The notes under the pieces are model-generated. The model saw only the letters and a program-made list of their open reading frames with translations, had not been told where the DNA came from and made no database searches. 33,813 nt of DNA from Ohtaekwangia sp036568665 (GTDB lineage Bacteria; Bacteroidota; Bacteroidia; Cytophagales; Cyclobacteriaceae): the NCBI RefSeq assembly GCF_036568665.1, contig NZ_DATCSD010000371.1:1-33813 (forward strand), written 5' to 3'. Both the position numbers and the translations under genes were made by a program. Shown in pieces: positions 8,201-16,694 of the stretch; position 1 is the stretch's first letter; every line of letters begins with the position of its first letter.

Positions 8201-8407
8201 TTATTTCTTTTTATACTCCAGCAAATCAGCCGGCTGGCAATCTAGTGCTTTGCAGATAGCTTCCAGTGTGCTGAACCGGATGGCCTTGGCTTTACCGGTC
8301 TTTAGTATAGAAAGGTTGGCCAGTGTAAGATCCACTTTTTCGGAAAGTTCGTTCAACGACATCTTGCGCTTTGCCATCATCACATCAAGGTTTACAATGA
8401 TCGGCAT
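8201..8407 (-). CDS. XRE-family helix-turn-helix regulator (YozG-like)
   Basis: 68 residues that are little more than one Cro/C1-type HTH: MAKRKMSLNELSEKVDLTLA (positioning and first helices), then 'NLSILKTGKAKAIRFSTLEA', then 'ICKALDCQPADLLEYKK'. This minimal form is the partner of DUF2975 membrane proteins. It begins 4 bases after the DUF2975 stop codon, so the two are translated from one mRNA. It probably represses the shared promoter at 8966-8996, where GATAA/TTATC boxes surround the -7 element. The family call is strong; autoregulation is an inference from promoter layout. Confidence 0.93.
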   Translation of the reverse strand: MPIIVNLDVMMAKRKMSLNELSEKVDLTLANLSILKTGKAKAIRFSTLEAICKALDCQPADLLEYKKK

Positions 8408-8411
8408 GGCA

Positions 8412-8948
8412 CTATATAGTTAGTTCGTTTTCAGCCTGTATCTCTACGCCTCGCTTGAATATCTGTGCTATAATAAATACGAGGCCTGCAGCAAACAAAA
8501 ATTCTCCCTGCACATTCCCTCCTGCCAGTTCACCTGTTCTTTTCAGCAACCAGTGGCTGTACGCATTATACAATACAGAAACGATCCAGGTTTCCAGCAA
8601 TATATAGCTGATCGTTTCAAGCTTCCTGGCAACATCGGTCGTGAAGGGATTATCCAGGTTTACTTTCGTTAGTACTTTAATCACCAGGTATGAAATATAG
8701 GCTTTCATGCATGACAAGGCTATCATAAAGGAAACAGCCAGTGTATAGTTGTGAAAACTTAATTGCCGAAGACTATATAGATCCAATCTTTTATACAAGT
8801 TCTTCGCTGCATCCGGATTTATACAACTGAGTCCATACGAGAAAATAACGGCTCCGGCTTCGATCATCAAACCAATGAATGCTATCCAGGCCAGCACCAG
8901 CATTATCTGAAGAATCTGTTCAGTTCTTGTTTTGTTCGCTGTTTTCAT
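8412..8948 (-). CDS. DUF2975 domain membrane protein
   Basis: 178 residues with four predicted membrane helices: about 11-36 (ILQIMLVLAWIAFIGLMIEA), 69-88, 112-130 and 147-163. The signature stretch 'VLTKVNLDNPFTTDVARKLE' between helices 2 and 3 is typical of DUF2975 (YoaS-like) proteins. Their function is unknown. They are nearly always encoded with a tiny XRE regulator, as here, and may act as membrane sensors or antagonists for it. It is first in the operon and has a well-defined promoter and operator directly upstream. Confidence 0.9.
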   Translation of the reverse strand: MKTANKTRTEQILQIMLVLAWIAFIGLMIEAGAVIFSYGLSCINPDAAKNLYKRLDLYSLRQLSFHNYTLAVSFMIALSCMKAYISYLVIKVLTKVNLDNPFTTDVARKLETISYILLETWIVSVLYNAYSHWLLKRTGELAGGNVQGEFLFAAGLVFIIAQIFKRGVEIQAENELTI

Positions 8949-8952
8949 AGTG

Positions 8953-9001
8953 ATTTATTGTTTATCAAAATTAGATAATAATTTATCGAAAAACAATAAA
9001 T
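8953..9001 (-). promoter_or_regulatory. Promoter and probable XRE operator of the DUF2975-XRE operon
   Basis: The minus strand carries TTG (8996-8994), a 20-base spacer and TAATTTTG (8973-8966), an exact fit to the Bacteroidota promoter. TTATC/GATAA boxes lie at 8962-8966, 8974-8978 and 8983-8987, in and beside the core promoter. An 11-bp perfect inverted repeat (ATTTATTGTTT, 8953-8963; AAACAATAAAT, 8991-9001) brackets the whole element. This is the expected position for an autorepressor site. Confidence 0.7.
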
Positions 9002-9082
9002 AAAGTATGAAATTCAATAACCCTTGAAAACTGATTGAATTGGAAGATTAGCAGATTGAAAAATTAGAGGATTAAAAAGATT

Positions 9083-9907
9083 TTAGCCTGTTGCTTGCGG
9101 GCGTTTAACAAGCGTTGTAGGCAGGTAGCCAAAGTGATTTTTAAAGGCGAATGAAAAATGTGAGAGGTCTTCGAAGCCTACTTCAAGGTATATTTCAGCG
9201 GGACGCTTGCTGTGTTGTGTGATCTGATAGTGTGCAAGCTCAAGACGTTTTTGTGTGAGCCACTTTTGCGGTGTAGTATTATATATCTTCCGGAAGTCGC
9301 GGTTAAAGGTAGAGAGACTTCTGCCAGTAAGATAGCCGAATTTCTCCAGCGGCATGTTGAACATAAAGTTACTTTCCATAAATTTTTCCAGGTCAACTTT
9401 ACCAGGCTCTTCAAAGTTTGCCAGTATATCATCAATGTCTGTATCAATCTCCCTGAGAATGCTGAGCGCTTCTGTAATTTTGAGTGACGCTATATTCTCA
9501 GGGAAATCATCTTGCAAATCGAAATACGGAATGAGGGACGACAGACAGCTCTGCAGCAGCGGATGACTCTTAAAATAACGAATCGTACTGGTTACACCCT
9601 GCCGGGGCTTTACGCGGAGACTTGCATAAAAATCTCTCAACCGGCTTACCGACAAATGCATCGCTACCGTTTTGTGCGGCAAACCATCCTTCGGATAATT
9701 GATAACGGTGGCCAACTGGTTACGCGGAATCAGAAATATATCACCCGCCTTGAATGTATAGGTCGCCCCGGCTTGTATAATTTTTGTTTCGCCTGACATG
9801 AACCAGATCAGCATGTGGTTCTCGAACACTACTTCTGTTTTAAACAACTTGTCGGAATAACATGACAACTTGATATCGGGGGTTATATATTTTGTCTGGA
9901 ACTCCAT
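9083..9907 (-). CDS. AraC-family transcriptional regulator
   Basis: 274 residues. The N-terminal half is a cupin-like sensor domain ('MLIWFMSGETKIIQAGATYT', 'FKAGDIFLIPRNQLATV'). The C-terminal ~100 residues are a double HTH of AraC type: first HTH 'MPLEKFGYLTGRSLSTFNRD' then 'FRKIYNTTPQKWLTQKRLEL', second HTH 'RPAEIYLEVGFEDLSHFSFA' ending 'FKNHFGYLPTT'. These match the AraC signature. The gene lies 57 bases downstream of the SDR dehydrogenase in the same direction. AraC/SDR pairs of this kind are frequent in Bacteroidota, so it may control that gene and itself. The effector is unknown. Confidence 0.92.
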   Translation of the reverse strand: MEFQTKYITPDIKLSCYSDKLFKTEVVFENHMLIWFMSGETKIIQAGATYTFKAGDIFLIPRNQLATVINYPKDGLPHKTVAMHLSVSRLRDFYASLRVKPRQGVTSTIRYFKSHPLLQSCLSSLIPYFDLQDDFPENIASLKITEALSILREIDTDIDDILANFEEPGKVDLEKFMESNFMFNMPLEKFGYLTGRSLSTFNRDFRKIYNTTPQKWLTQKRLELAHYQITQHSKRPAEIYLEVGFEDLSHFSFAFKNHFGYLPTTLVKRPQATG

Positions 9908-9964
9908 GCTGGTTCAACATTCTTTTAGATATATACTTCTCTCACTTCTGTGGAAAGCCGGCTA

Positions 9965-10990
9965 CTAATTTACCGGAAATTTAATGTTTGTCATATTTTC
10001 GCTCAGCTCCCATAAACGCTGGGCGTTATCGGCATTTACCGAGTAAGGCTTCACGCCATAGAGGGTAAGCGGCTCGTCATAGCGATGTTCTATGTTATCC
10101 AGGTCGAGCTCGGCTATATCTGCGTTCTCGCAATATACACCGCCTATTTCGTCCAGCATCGGGCTGGTAGCACACCAAACCGTTGTGGAAGCTCCCTGCG
10201 GTATAGTTTTCAGTTTACGCAGCACTTCCGGGTATATATCTCCGTTGGCATCGTGCGTACCCATCTGTTTGAATAATTCGATCGGTGCTTCACGCCCCAG
10301 GTCTGTACCATATACCGAACCCGGATGTACCGCGTAGGCTCTCACACCAAACTCCTGCCCTCTGCGATCGAGTTCCACGGCAAAAAGATTGTTAGCTGTT
10401 TTAGATTGTCCATAGCCCAGTAGTGTCTGGTAATCGCGGTGTTCAAAATTAGGATCTTCAAAATTGAAGGGTGCCATCTGGTGGCCGAATGATGATACCG
10501 TTACAACCCTTGCCCTACCCGCCTTTTTTAAGGCCGGCCACAAGCGCGCAGTAAGCTGAAAGTGCCCCAGGTGATTGGTAGCCAACTGCGATTCGAACCC
10601 GCGGCTATCCTTGCGCAAAGGCACCCACATAATACCTGCGTTGTTGATGAGCAAATGAAGAGGCTTGCCGGTTGCTAAAAACTTCGTGGCAAACGCATCG
10701 ATCGAACCAGGTTGCATCAGGTCCATCTCAGCCAGCTTTACGTTTGGTATATTTACGTTGCTCGCAGCCTTGGCCATGCTTCGCGCAGGTACCCATACCT
10801 CGGCTCCTGCTTCTGCCAGTATCCTTACAGTTTCCAGACCTATACCAGTATATCCACCGGTTACAATAGCAACCTTTCCATGGAGATCTATACCTTTAAT
10901 AACTTCTTCGGCTGTAGAGGTAGCCGTGAACCCTGATTGAATTGGCTTTTGCAACGCTCCGTTGTAATTGCTGATGCTTGTTACTTTCAT
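9965..10990 (-). CDS. Short-chain dehydrogenase/reductase (SDR, retinol-dehydrogenase-like)
   Basis: The start is the ATG at 10990 (MKVTSISNYN), consistent with the -7 element at 11016-11023; the longer frame to 11035 would start upstream of that promoter. The 341-residue product has the Rossmann motif TGGYTGIG, the NNAG motif in 'LHLLINNAGIM', catalytic Ser in 'VVTVSSFGHQ', and the catalytic pair in 'YGQSKTANNLF' (Tyr, Lys). It belongs to the classical/extended SDR group similar to WW-domain oxidoreductase and retinol dehydrogenases, which use NAD(P)H; the substrate cannot be assigned. An AraC regulator follows it. The N-terminal extension of about 30 residues before the Rossmann fold is usual in this subgroup. 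Confidence 0.92.
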   Translation of the reverse strand: MKVTSISNYNGALQKPIQSGFTATSTAEEVIKGIDLHGKVAIVTGGYTGIGLETVRILAEAGAEVWVPARSMAKAASNVNIPNVKLAEMDLMQPGSIDAFATKFLATGKPLHLLINNAGIMWVPLRKDSRGFESQLATNHLGHFQLTARLWPALKKAGRARVVTVSSFGHQMAPFNFEDPNFEHRDYQTLLGYGQSKTANNLFAVELDRRGQEFGVRAYAVHPGSVYGTDLGREAPIELFKQMGTHDANGDIYPEVLRKLKTIPQGASTTVWCATSPMLDEIGGVYCENADIAELDLDNIEHRYDEPLTLYGVKPYSVNADNAQRLWELSENMTNIKFPVN

Positions 10991-11015
10991 AATTGTTTTT
11001 GTTTTGTTTGTGATA

Positions 11016-11023
11016 CAAAAGTA
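11016..11023 (-). promoter_or_regulatory. -7 promoter element for the SDR gene
   Basis: TACTTTTG on the minus strand exactly matches TAnnTTTG and lies 25 bases from the chosen ATG. No good -33 TTG is found at the usual distance. Confidence 0.42.
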
Positions 11024-11290
11024 GCGGAGCACCAAAAGATCGGCTTTGTTCAGAATTTCACATTTGCTTTGTTGGGAATGTCATTTGCCTGGAGAGGGCA
11101 AAAACGTTTTTATGAGAGCTGGGCGCTTCGTGTTATTTGCTGCAATGACCACTCTATACGTTGGATGTATTGCCGGTACATAAAGTAATACCACTTACAT
11201 TGCTGGCTTACTGCTTAGTATATTTGTCAGTACCTGCCAACAAACACGTGTGTTGCTGGCGGTTTCTATCTGAAATATATATACTTCGCC

Positions 11291-11683
11291 TTATAAAGTG
11301 CCGTATCGTGGTTTGGCCTTTGTATATACTTTACTGGCAAAGCCGGGACAGATAATAACCAGTGAACCTTCGCGATCGATGAACATCTCGCCTGCTTCGT
11401 AGTTGGTGTTGCATGAACCCATGGTAACAACCAGGAAGTTACATTTCCAAAGATTGTCCTTTACTTTCTGAATATCCTTATAGATATAGAGGTCGGCTAT
11501 ATCGCAGGGAAATTTTTTATTTCCTTCCTGCACAATCGAAGCATGTTCGTTATCTATTTCAATCTTCAGATTATCGCCTTTGCGTATCCAGGTTCCTTCC
11601 AGCGATTCAGGCTTATTATCAAACCCCATGATCAGGGATGCAATGGCAATAGAGCAGAAAATGTATAGACGGCTGACGTTCAT
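11291..11683 (-). CDS. Small secreted protein of unknown function
   Basis: 130 residues. It starts MNVSRLYIFCSIAIASLIMG, a signal sequence, and continues 'LEGTWIRKGDNLKIEIDNEH', the opening of a lipocalin-like or Lipocalin_4-type strand pattern ('GTW...'). Three to four cysteines in the mature part (FPCDI, WKCNF, GSCNT, IICPG) suggest disulfides, fitting export. No Shine-Dalgarno. It is transcribed alone and divergently from the YcaQ-family gene. I do not recognise a specific family. Confidence 0.6.
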   Translation of the reverse strand: MNVSRLYIFCSIAIASLIMGFDNKPESLEGTWIRKGDNLKIEIDNEHASIVQEGNKKFPCDIADLYIYKDIQKVKDNLWKCNFLVVTMGSCNTNYEAGEMFIDREGSLVIICPGFASKVYTKAKPRYGTL

Positions 11684-11846
11684 AGCGTTATTGGTAGCTT
11701 GTGAATCCGGCAGGCAAGATATTGTTTCGCTCGCGTATCTGCACAGCGATGTACCTTTTATTCGATTACGTTATCGCTCTTGAAAATTTTCGACCCCATC
11801 CTATATTCTTTCGCGCCAGTACAGAAATTTTAGTTATTTCACCACC

Positions 11847-13040
11847 ATGAATAGTGTTACCCTCACACCCTCGCAGGCCCGGAAAATTATTCTTCACGCA
11901 GTTGGTCTGTCTAAACGCGGACAGTTTGGTAAAGGCAAGGAAGCGGTCTTTAAAGTCATTGATCATCTTGGTTTTGTACAGATCGATACAAACTATATTG
12001 TAGAACGTGCACATCACCACGCCCTGGCTGCACGCATACCCGACTATAAACCGGAATGGCTGGAAGAGCTGGAGGCGGATGGTCGCATCTTTGAGTTCTG
12101 GACGTTTGCTGCAGGATATATACCGATCAATGACTTTCGTTACTCGCTGCCGGTAAAGGCCAGCTTTGTAGCACGAAGACCTGCACTGACGCAGACAGAG
12201 ATCAACCTGATGCGAAGAGTACTTGACCGTATAGGACGCGAAGGTCCGCTGATGGCGCGCGATTTTGAGAATGACCGCGTAACGAAAAGTTCTGGCTGGT
12301 GGGACTGGCGTCCATCGAAAGTAGCGCTTGAACGACTATACCTCGATGGTAGTCTGATCACAACACGGAAAAAGAATTTTCAAAAGGTATATGACCTGAC
12401 CGAAAATATACTCCCCAGTGATCTTGATATAACCATGCCGACTGATGAAGAGTTTGCCCGGCATGTTATTAAACGCTCTCTGCAAACACTCGGTATAGCT
12501 TCACTGAAAGAGATTGCCTTTAGTGCACGCTATGTAGAGCATTCGATCAAGACGGTGATGCAAACGCTGGTGGATGCAGGCGAAGTTTGCACAGTAACTG
12601 TTGAAGGGCTGAAGACTTCCCCACTTTATATGCTGCCGCTATATAAAAAGAAAAAGATCACGCTATCGGACGATGCTTTTATACTCTCGCCTTTTGATAT
12701 ACTCAATGTATTCCGTTTTCGGTTAAGAGATTTCTTTAACTTCGATTACCAGGTAGAATGCTTTGTGCCGAAGGCAAAACGGAAGTATGGCTATTTCTCG
12801 TTGCCGATATTGATCGGAGATACATTTGTGGCACGGATGGATTCGAAAGCCGAACGCAAACAACGTACGTTGATCATTCACAATCTTCATGTTGAGAAAG
12901 TGAAATTTACCAAGGTGATGATTGATAAAATGTGTGATGCGATAGAACGCTTTGCCAAATTCAATAACTGCGAAACAATCGTTCTTGAAAAGTGTAATGA
13001 CAAGGCACTGATGAAAAGTATTCGCGAGGCTTTATCGTGA
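11847..13040 (+). CDS. YcaQ-family winged-helix DNA glycosylase (HTH_42)
   Basis: 397 residues of the HTH_42 superfamily. The catalytic region is 'LGFVQIDTNYIVERAHHHAL': Gln45-Ile-Asp47 is the Q-phi-D motif that separates YcaQ-type enzymes from AlkZ-type ones (Q-phi-Q), and the nearby histidines are also conserved. The C-terminal signature is present: 'LSPFDILNVFRFRLRDFFNF', then 'YQVECFVPKAKRKYGYFSLP' and 'ILIGDTFVARMDSKAERK'. Characterised members are monofunctional glycosylases that unhook DNA interstrand crosslinks or remove bulky alkylated bases. Full length, no signal peptide. It stands alone; a small unknown gene follows 58 bases later. The function is based on the family. Confidence 0.88.
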   Translation: MNSVTLTPSQARKIILHAVGLSKRGQFGKGKEAVFKVIDHLGFVQIDTNYIVERAHHHALAARIPDYKPEWLEELEADGRIFEFWTFAAGYIPINDFRYSLPVKASFVARRPALTQTEINLMRRVLDRIGREGPLMARDFENDRVTKSSGWWDWRPSKVALERLYLDGSLITTRKKNFQKVYDLTENILPSDLDITMPTDEEFARHVIKRSLQTLGIASLKEIAFSARYVEHSIKTVMQTLVDAGEVCTVTVEGLKTSPLYMLPLYKKKKITLSDDAFILSPFDILNVFRFRLRDFFNFDYQVECFVPKAKRKYGYFSLPILIGDTFVARMDSKAERKQRTLIIHNLHVEKVKFTKVMIDKMCDAIERFAKFNNCETIVLEKCNDKALMKSIREALS

Positions 13041-13065
13041 TGAACAGGATTCAACCGGAATTGAT

Positions 13066-13073
13066 TACTTTTG
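13066..13073 (+). promoter_or_regulatory. -7 promoter element before the 95-residue protein
   Basis: TACTTTTG, an exact TAnnTTTG, 25 bases upstream of the ATG at 13099. No clear -33 element. Confidence 0.4.
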
Positions 13074-13098
13074 TCTCTCTGAAATGTAATGTAGATTT

Positions 13099-13386
13099 AT
13101 GTATACCGGAGTTTGGCAGATCATAAAAGACGACACGAAAAGAACATTTGAAGTTTGCGGGCGATCTCCCAATGGTAATTTATTTTACAACAGCATCACC
13201 GCGATGCAACGGGCCGGCATGAGTGTAAGTTGCATAACGCCTCCTATCTCGAATAAAAATTCCAGTAAAGAACTTGTTACGGTTCCCAGTTATACCCGCG
13301 AAGACGGTTTATACGAGCGACTCCAGAAACAATATCGCGAAACGATGATGCAATCGCTGGATGATTTTGATGTGGATGATTTATAG
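13099..13386 (+). CDS. Small protein of unknown function
   Basis: 95 residues, cytoplasmic, mixed strand/helix: MYTGVWQIIKDDTKRTFEVC, then 'SPNGNLFYNSITAMQRAGMS' and an acidic C-terminus (SLDDFDVDDL). It has its own candidate -7 element and ends 3 bases from the end of the converging gene at 13390, with no room for a terminator between. I recognise no domain. Confidence 0.55.
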   Translation: MYTGVWQIIKDDTKRTFEVCGRSPNGNLFYNSITAMQRAGMSVSCITPPISNKNSSKELVTVPSYTREDGLYERLQKQYRETMMQSLDDFDVDDL

Positions 13387-13389
13387 TTG

Positions 13390-13893
13390 TTATCTTATAA
13401 AAACGGTTTCAGTAAGTCTTATATCTTTTAAGTTTGCTTCGGCATTTTCCAACAATAACTTGTTAATCAATCTGAACTCGGCACTTCGTCCGGCTATATT
13501 CAAAATAACTTCTTTTTCAGCGTTGTTGTTAAAATACATTTTGGTTTCTCGTTCGATCATTCGGTATCGGAGATTTTGAGAATATGATTTTCTGATCTGT
13601 GTACCGTCCTGAAGCATATCTATATATTCTGGTAGCCATTTCACTTCTGACAGAAGTTTGCGACAGAATGATACCGGGAGAAAGATTACAATATCAGCAG
13701 CGTCTTCTTCTGGTATTCCCATCGCCACGAAATCATCAACAAGTCGATTGTTCTCTTTATGGTTATTGACATCGCCCAGGACTTCTATACCTTTTCGAAC
13801 CCAGTTATTGAATTCCGGATTGACACCAGGTGTTGACTTGCCATACTTGTTTTTTGCTATAGCATTGATAAAACGAAACCAGAGTTCTTTCAT
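13390..13893 (-). CDS. Protein of unknown function encoded with a histidine kinase
   Basis: 167 residues, soluble, mostly helical: MKELWFRFINAIAKNKYGKS, 'DDFVAMGIPEEDAADIVIFL', 'SFCRKLLSEVKWLPEYIDML', and a C-terminal leucine-rich helix 'LINKLLLENAEANLKDIRL'. No signal peptide, membrane helix or receiver-domain motif is seen, so it is not an ordinary response regulator. It starts 9 bases after the stop of the histidine kinase gene, which points to co-transcription and perhaps a linked role. I do not recognise a family. Confidence 0.62.
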   Translation of the reverse strand: MKELWFRFINAIAKNKYGKSTPGVNPEFNNWVRKGIEVLGDVNNHKENNRLVDDFVAMGIPEEDAADIVIFLPVSFCRKLLSEVKWLPEYIDMLQDGTQIRKSYSQNLRYRMIERETKMYFNNNAEKEVILNIAGRSAEFRLINKLLLENAEANLKDIRLTETVFIR

Positions 13894-13902
13894 ACTATTA
13901 TT

Positions 13903-15186
13903 TTATAACACCACGGTAAACGTAGCACCTTGTCCAGGTACAGATGATAGTGTGATCGTGCCTCCTAATTTTTCTACGGCTTCCTTTACCAGGTAAAGAC
14001 CGAGACCTGATCCGGTGGAACGCGTTGTGCCGCGATAGAACATGGAGAATATACGGGGTTGCTGGACTTCATCTATACCTTCGCCATTATCGGAAATCGT
14101 GATCGTTGTTTTAGGTGGTGTAACGATCGCGCGAATCGCAACATACGGATCCGTTTTACCTTGATCGCTATATTTGCAGGCATTCGATATCAGGTTGTTG
14201 AGTATAATAGAGAGGCGCATCGGGTCAGTATCTATTGTCAGGTTATCAGGTATATCTACTTCTACCCTTACGCGGTTGGCAGCTTCCATATAGCGTATAT
14301 CATATAAGGCAAGATTCACATATTCGCGCAGGTTAATGTGTTTCTTCTCTACTTCCAGTTTTGCATTTTTGGAATACTGACTGATGTTGGTCAATACATT
14401 TTCTAACTTGCGTATGCGGTCGCGCATCATCTGGTGATAGGTGCGCAAATCTTCCGGGTCTGTCGTATGCTCGCTGAGATTAATTAGTCCTTCAATGGAA
14501 TTTAGCGGAGCCCGCAGATCGTGCGAAGTGCTATAAATAAACCGGTCGAGTTCTTCATTCGTCTTGGTCAGTATTTTATTCTTTTCAAGTATTTGCTTTT
14601 CGCGATTTTGCAGCGAAGCTTCTACGGTATAGTTGATCCTTACCAGGAAGTATACGGCCAGTATAGAAAAGGCATATACAATAAACAGATTGTTGTTATA
14701 GGCACGCACCATGTATTGTTCATCTATAGGAGTTGCCTGCACCAGGCTGAATGTGGAATAGCGTGCTATAAAATACAGGCTGGTAGAAAGCAAAAGGAAT
14801 ACGGCTGTACTTTTCTTCTCGCGTGCATCAAACAGGATCAGCGCCATAAGGCTGCTCATAATAAAGAAAATAAAGGAAGATGGCACCGGTGGCTCTCGTG
14901 ACGAAAACGCAAACACTACCAGGTCGAGTATCGATAGCACAATGCACTTGGCAAACCAATGTCGCCCGGCCTTGTTCAGCACCATAGCAACGAGAAGAAC
15001 AGCAATGAGTATATAGTATAGATAGGCTGACGGATTATAGCGATAGAACCAGTTGAGAATAATATAGTATGCTGAAGTGGCTATAGTAATCAGGATGCTA
15101 TAGCCCGTAAGCACAGCCCTCCGGTAATCTGACAATGACTTTTCGCCCCGATCACCTACCAGAAGAGATTCTATTTTCTTTATCAT
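13903..15186 (-). CDS. Membrane sensor histidine kinase
   Basis: 427 residues. Six membrane helices in the first ~185 residues (for example 'AYLYYILIAVLLVAMVL' and 'SSFIFFIMSSLMALILF') form a sensor without a large external domain. A coiled-coil linker (about 190-215) leads to the HisKA domain with 'YSTSHDLRAPLNSIEG', phosphoacceptor His222. The HATPase domain has an intact N box (NNLISNACKYS), G1 (ISDNGEGI) and G2 (GSGLGLYLVKEAV), so it should be active. No response regulator is adjacent. The next gene, 9 bases on, encodes a 167-residue unknown protein. Confidence 0.93.
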   Translation of the reverse strand: MIKKIESLLVGDRGEKSLSDYRRAVLTGYSILITIATSAYYIILNWFYRYNPSAYLYYILIAVLLVAMVLNKAGRHWFAKCIVLSILDLVVFAFSSREPPVPSSFIFFIMSSLMALILFDAREKKSTAVFLLLSTSLYFIARYSTFSLVQATPIDEQYMVRAYNNNLFIVYAFSILAVYFLVRINYTVEASLQNREKQILEKNKILTKTNEELDRFIYSTSHDLRAPLNSIEGLINLSEHTTDPEDLRTYHQMMRDRIRKLENVLTNISQYSKNAKLEVEKKHINLREYVNLALYDIRYMEAANRVRVEVDIPDNLTIDTDPMRLSIILNNLISNACKYSDQGKTDPYVAIRAIVTPPKTTITISDNGEGIDEVQQPRIFSMFYRGTTRSTGSGLGLYLVKEAVEKLGGTITLSSVPGQGATFTVVL

Positions 15187-15289
15187 ACGGTGTTTGCATA
15201 GCCTTCCGGCATAGCATAAGGTAATATACTAAAAAACCTGGTTGTTGCTGAACATTCTGCATGGCAGAAAAGATGAGGACGCATCACGA

Positions 15290-16693
15290 TTATCCAAACC
15301 ATGCATGATAGAGTTTATGCATCACGCCACTGATCTCTTCCAGTGGCAGACTGCCAAACTCCAATAGTACTTCCGGGTGGCGTGGCCGGTTTTGCTGGTT
15401 GCTGTAAAAGTTTGTAACGGGTGTTACAGTAATACCGGTAAGCTGCGCCCGTTGTATCACCTCGCGCTCGCTTAACCGGGTGTCTATGCGCAGCAGTATG
15501 TTAAGGCCCGAGGGTGTATGATTGGCATGTATACGCGTCTTCGGCAGTTTTCGCAAGGCACTTACACAGGTGTCGTATTTCTTTTTATACAGCAGTCGCA
15601 TTTTTTTGAGATGGCGTTCCCAGAAGCCATGCTCCATAAACAACGCCAGTGTTTGGCGCGTAAGGTATGGCACTGTGTTCGTAAGATACCGGTAAGCCGT
15701 ATAGGGCACAGAAAAATTTTCTGGTAGCACTACATACGCTACGCGCAGTGAAGGCATCAGTGCATTGGAAAATGTACCGATATATATTACGCGGTTATCA
15801 CGATCGAGTCCCTGCAGCGAAGGCATGAGCCTGGTTTTATAACGAAACTCACAATCAAAATCGTCTTCAATAATATAGGCCTGATTCTTCTTCGCCCAGT
15901 TAAGAATCTGTATCCGGTTGCTTACAGGTATAGCGGCTCCTGTAGGATATTGATGAGATGGCGTGAGGTATAGCAAGTCCGCCTTTTCTGTTAACAGCTG
16001 TGTGAGATCTATACCATCTTCCTTTACGCGTACAGGCTTTACGTTATAACCAAATTCTTCAAAGAGTATACGCGGCCGCGGATAGCAGGGATCTTCCATC
16101 ACTACTTTGCTACACGTATTTCGTAGTATAAATGCCAGCCAGAAAAAGATCGCGTTGGCGCCTGAACCAACCAGCAGCCTGTCCGTTGTGGCTTGCACTC
16201 CGCGGTATTGATACAGGTAATGAACGAGTTGTTCTTTCAGTGGATCATCAGCTTCGTACTCTTCATATTGAAAGCTGATGCGATCGAGTGCCCAGTTGCT
16301 GCACTTGCGCCATTGACGAATGGGAAAATGATGTTCATCTACCAGGTGCGTGGCGGTATTGAAACGCGACTTTGCTTTTTTACCGGAAGTGTTTGCGCTG
16401 TGTGCTGCTCCCCTCTTTACAGGTTGCAGTTGCCAGTCTTTGTGATCGATCCTGGTAACATAGAGTCCCTTGCGCGGTATATTTGTTATATACCCTTCCA
16501 GCAGCAGTTGTTCATACGCTTTTAATACGGTGTTGTTGCCGATGCCCAGCTCTTTGGCCAGCACACGATACGAAGGCAATCGCGTGTCGTGCTTCAGTCG
16601 CTTTTGCAGAATGGCTTCCTTATAGAAGTCGTAAATCTGTTCGTACAAAAGCTTATCAGTATGGTGAATAGTAGGGATCATATCTGCACCCAT
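15290..16693 (-). CDS. MocR/GabR-type regulator (GntR HTH plus aminotransferase domain) lacking the PLP lysine
   Basis: The start is taken as the ATG at 16693 (467 residues; ATG at 16681 also possible); the longer frame to 16768 would begin upstream of the promoter at 16727-16759. A GntR-type winged HTH comes first ('LPSYRVLAKELGIGNNTVLK', 'AYEQLLLEGYITNIPRKGLY'). A fold-type I aminotransferase domain follows with 'LLVGSGANAIFFW', 'TPSHQYPTGA' and 'IIEDDFDCEFRY'. In the family, Lys in 'GTFSK.L.PSLR' binds PLP; here the site reads GTFSNALMPSLR, with Asn encoded by AAT (15764-15766). MocR regulators use bound PLP and an amine ligand to control a divergent gene and themselves. Without the lysine, any effector binding must differ. 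It diverges from a secreted protein gene. Confidence 0.9.
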   Translation of the reverse strand: MGADMIPTIHHTDKLLYEQIYDFYKEAILQKRLKHDTRLPSYRVLAKELGIGNNTVLKAYEQLLLEGYITNIPRKGLYVTRIDHKDWQLQPVKRGAAHSANTSGKKAKSRFNTATHLVDEHHFPIRQWRKCSNWALDRISFQYEEYEADDPLKEQLVHYLYQYRGVQATTDRLLVGSGANAIFFWLAFILRNTCSKVVMEDPCYPRPRILFEEFGYNVKPVRVKEDGIDLTQLLTEKADLLYLTPSHQYPTGAAIPVSNRIQILNWAKKNQAYIIEDDFDCEFRYKTRLMPSLQGLDRDNRVIYIGTFSNALMPSLRVAYVVLPENFSVPYTAYRYLTNTVPYLTRQTLALFMEHGFWERHLKKMRLLYKKKYDTCVSALRKLPKTRIHANHTPSGLNILLRIDTRLSEREVIQRAQLTGITVTPVTNFYSNQQNRPRHPEVLLEFGSLPLEEISGVMHKLYHAWFG

Positions 16694-16694
16694 C

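Noticed and set aside
10991..11035. Upstream extension of the SDR protein to 11035
   Set aside because: The extension starts beyond the TAnnTTTG element at 11016-11023, so it would not be in the transcript; the added residues are unlike the family.
14059..14307. Possible small gene opposite the histidine kinase
   Set aside because: It is antisense to the catalytic domain of the kinase and shows no independent signal.
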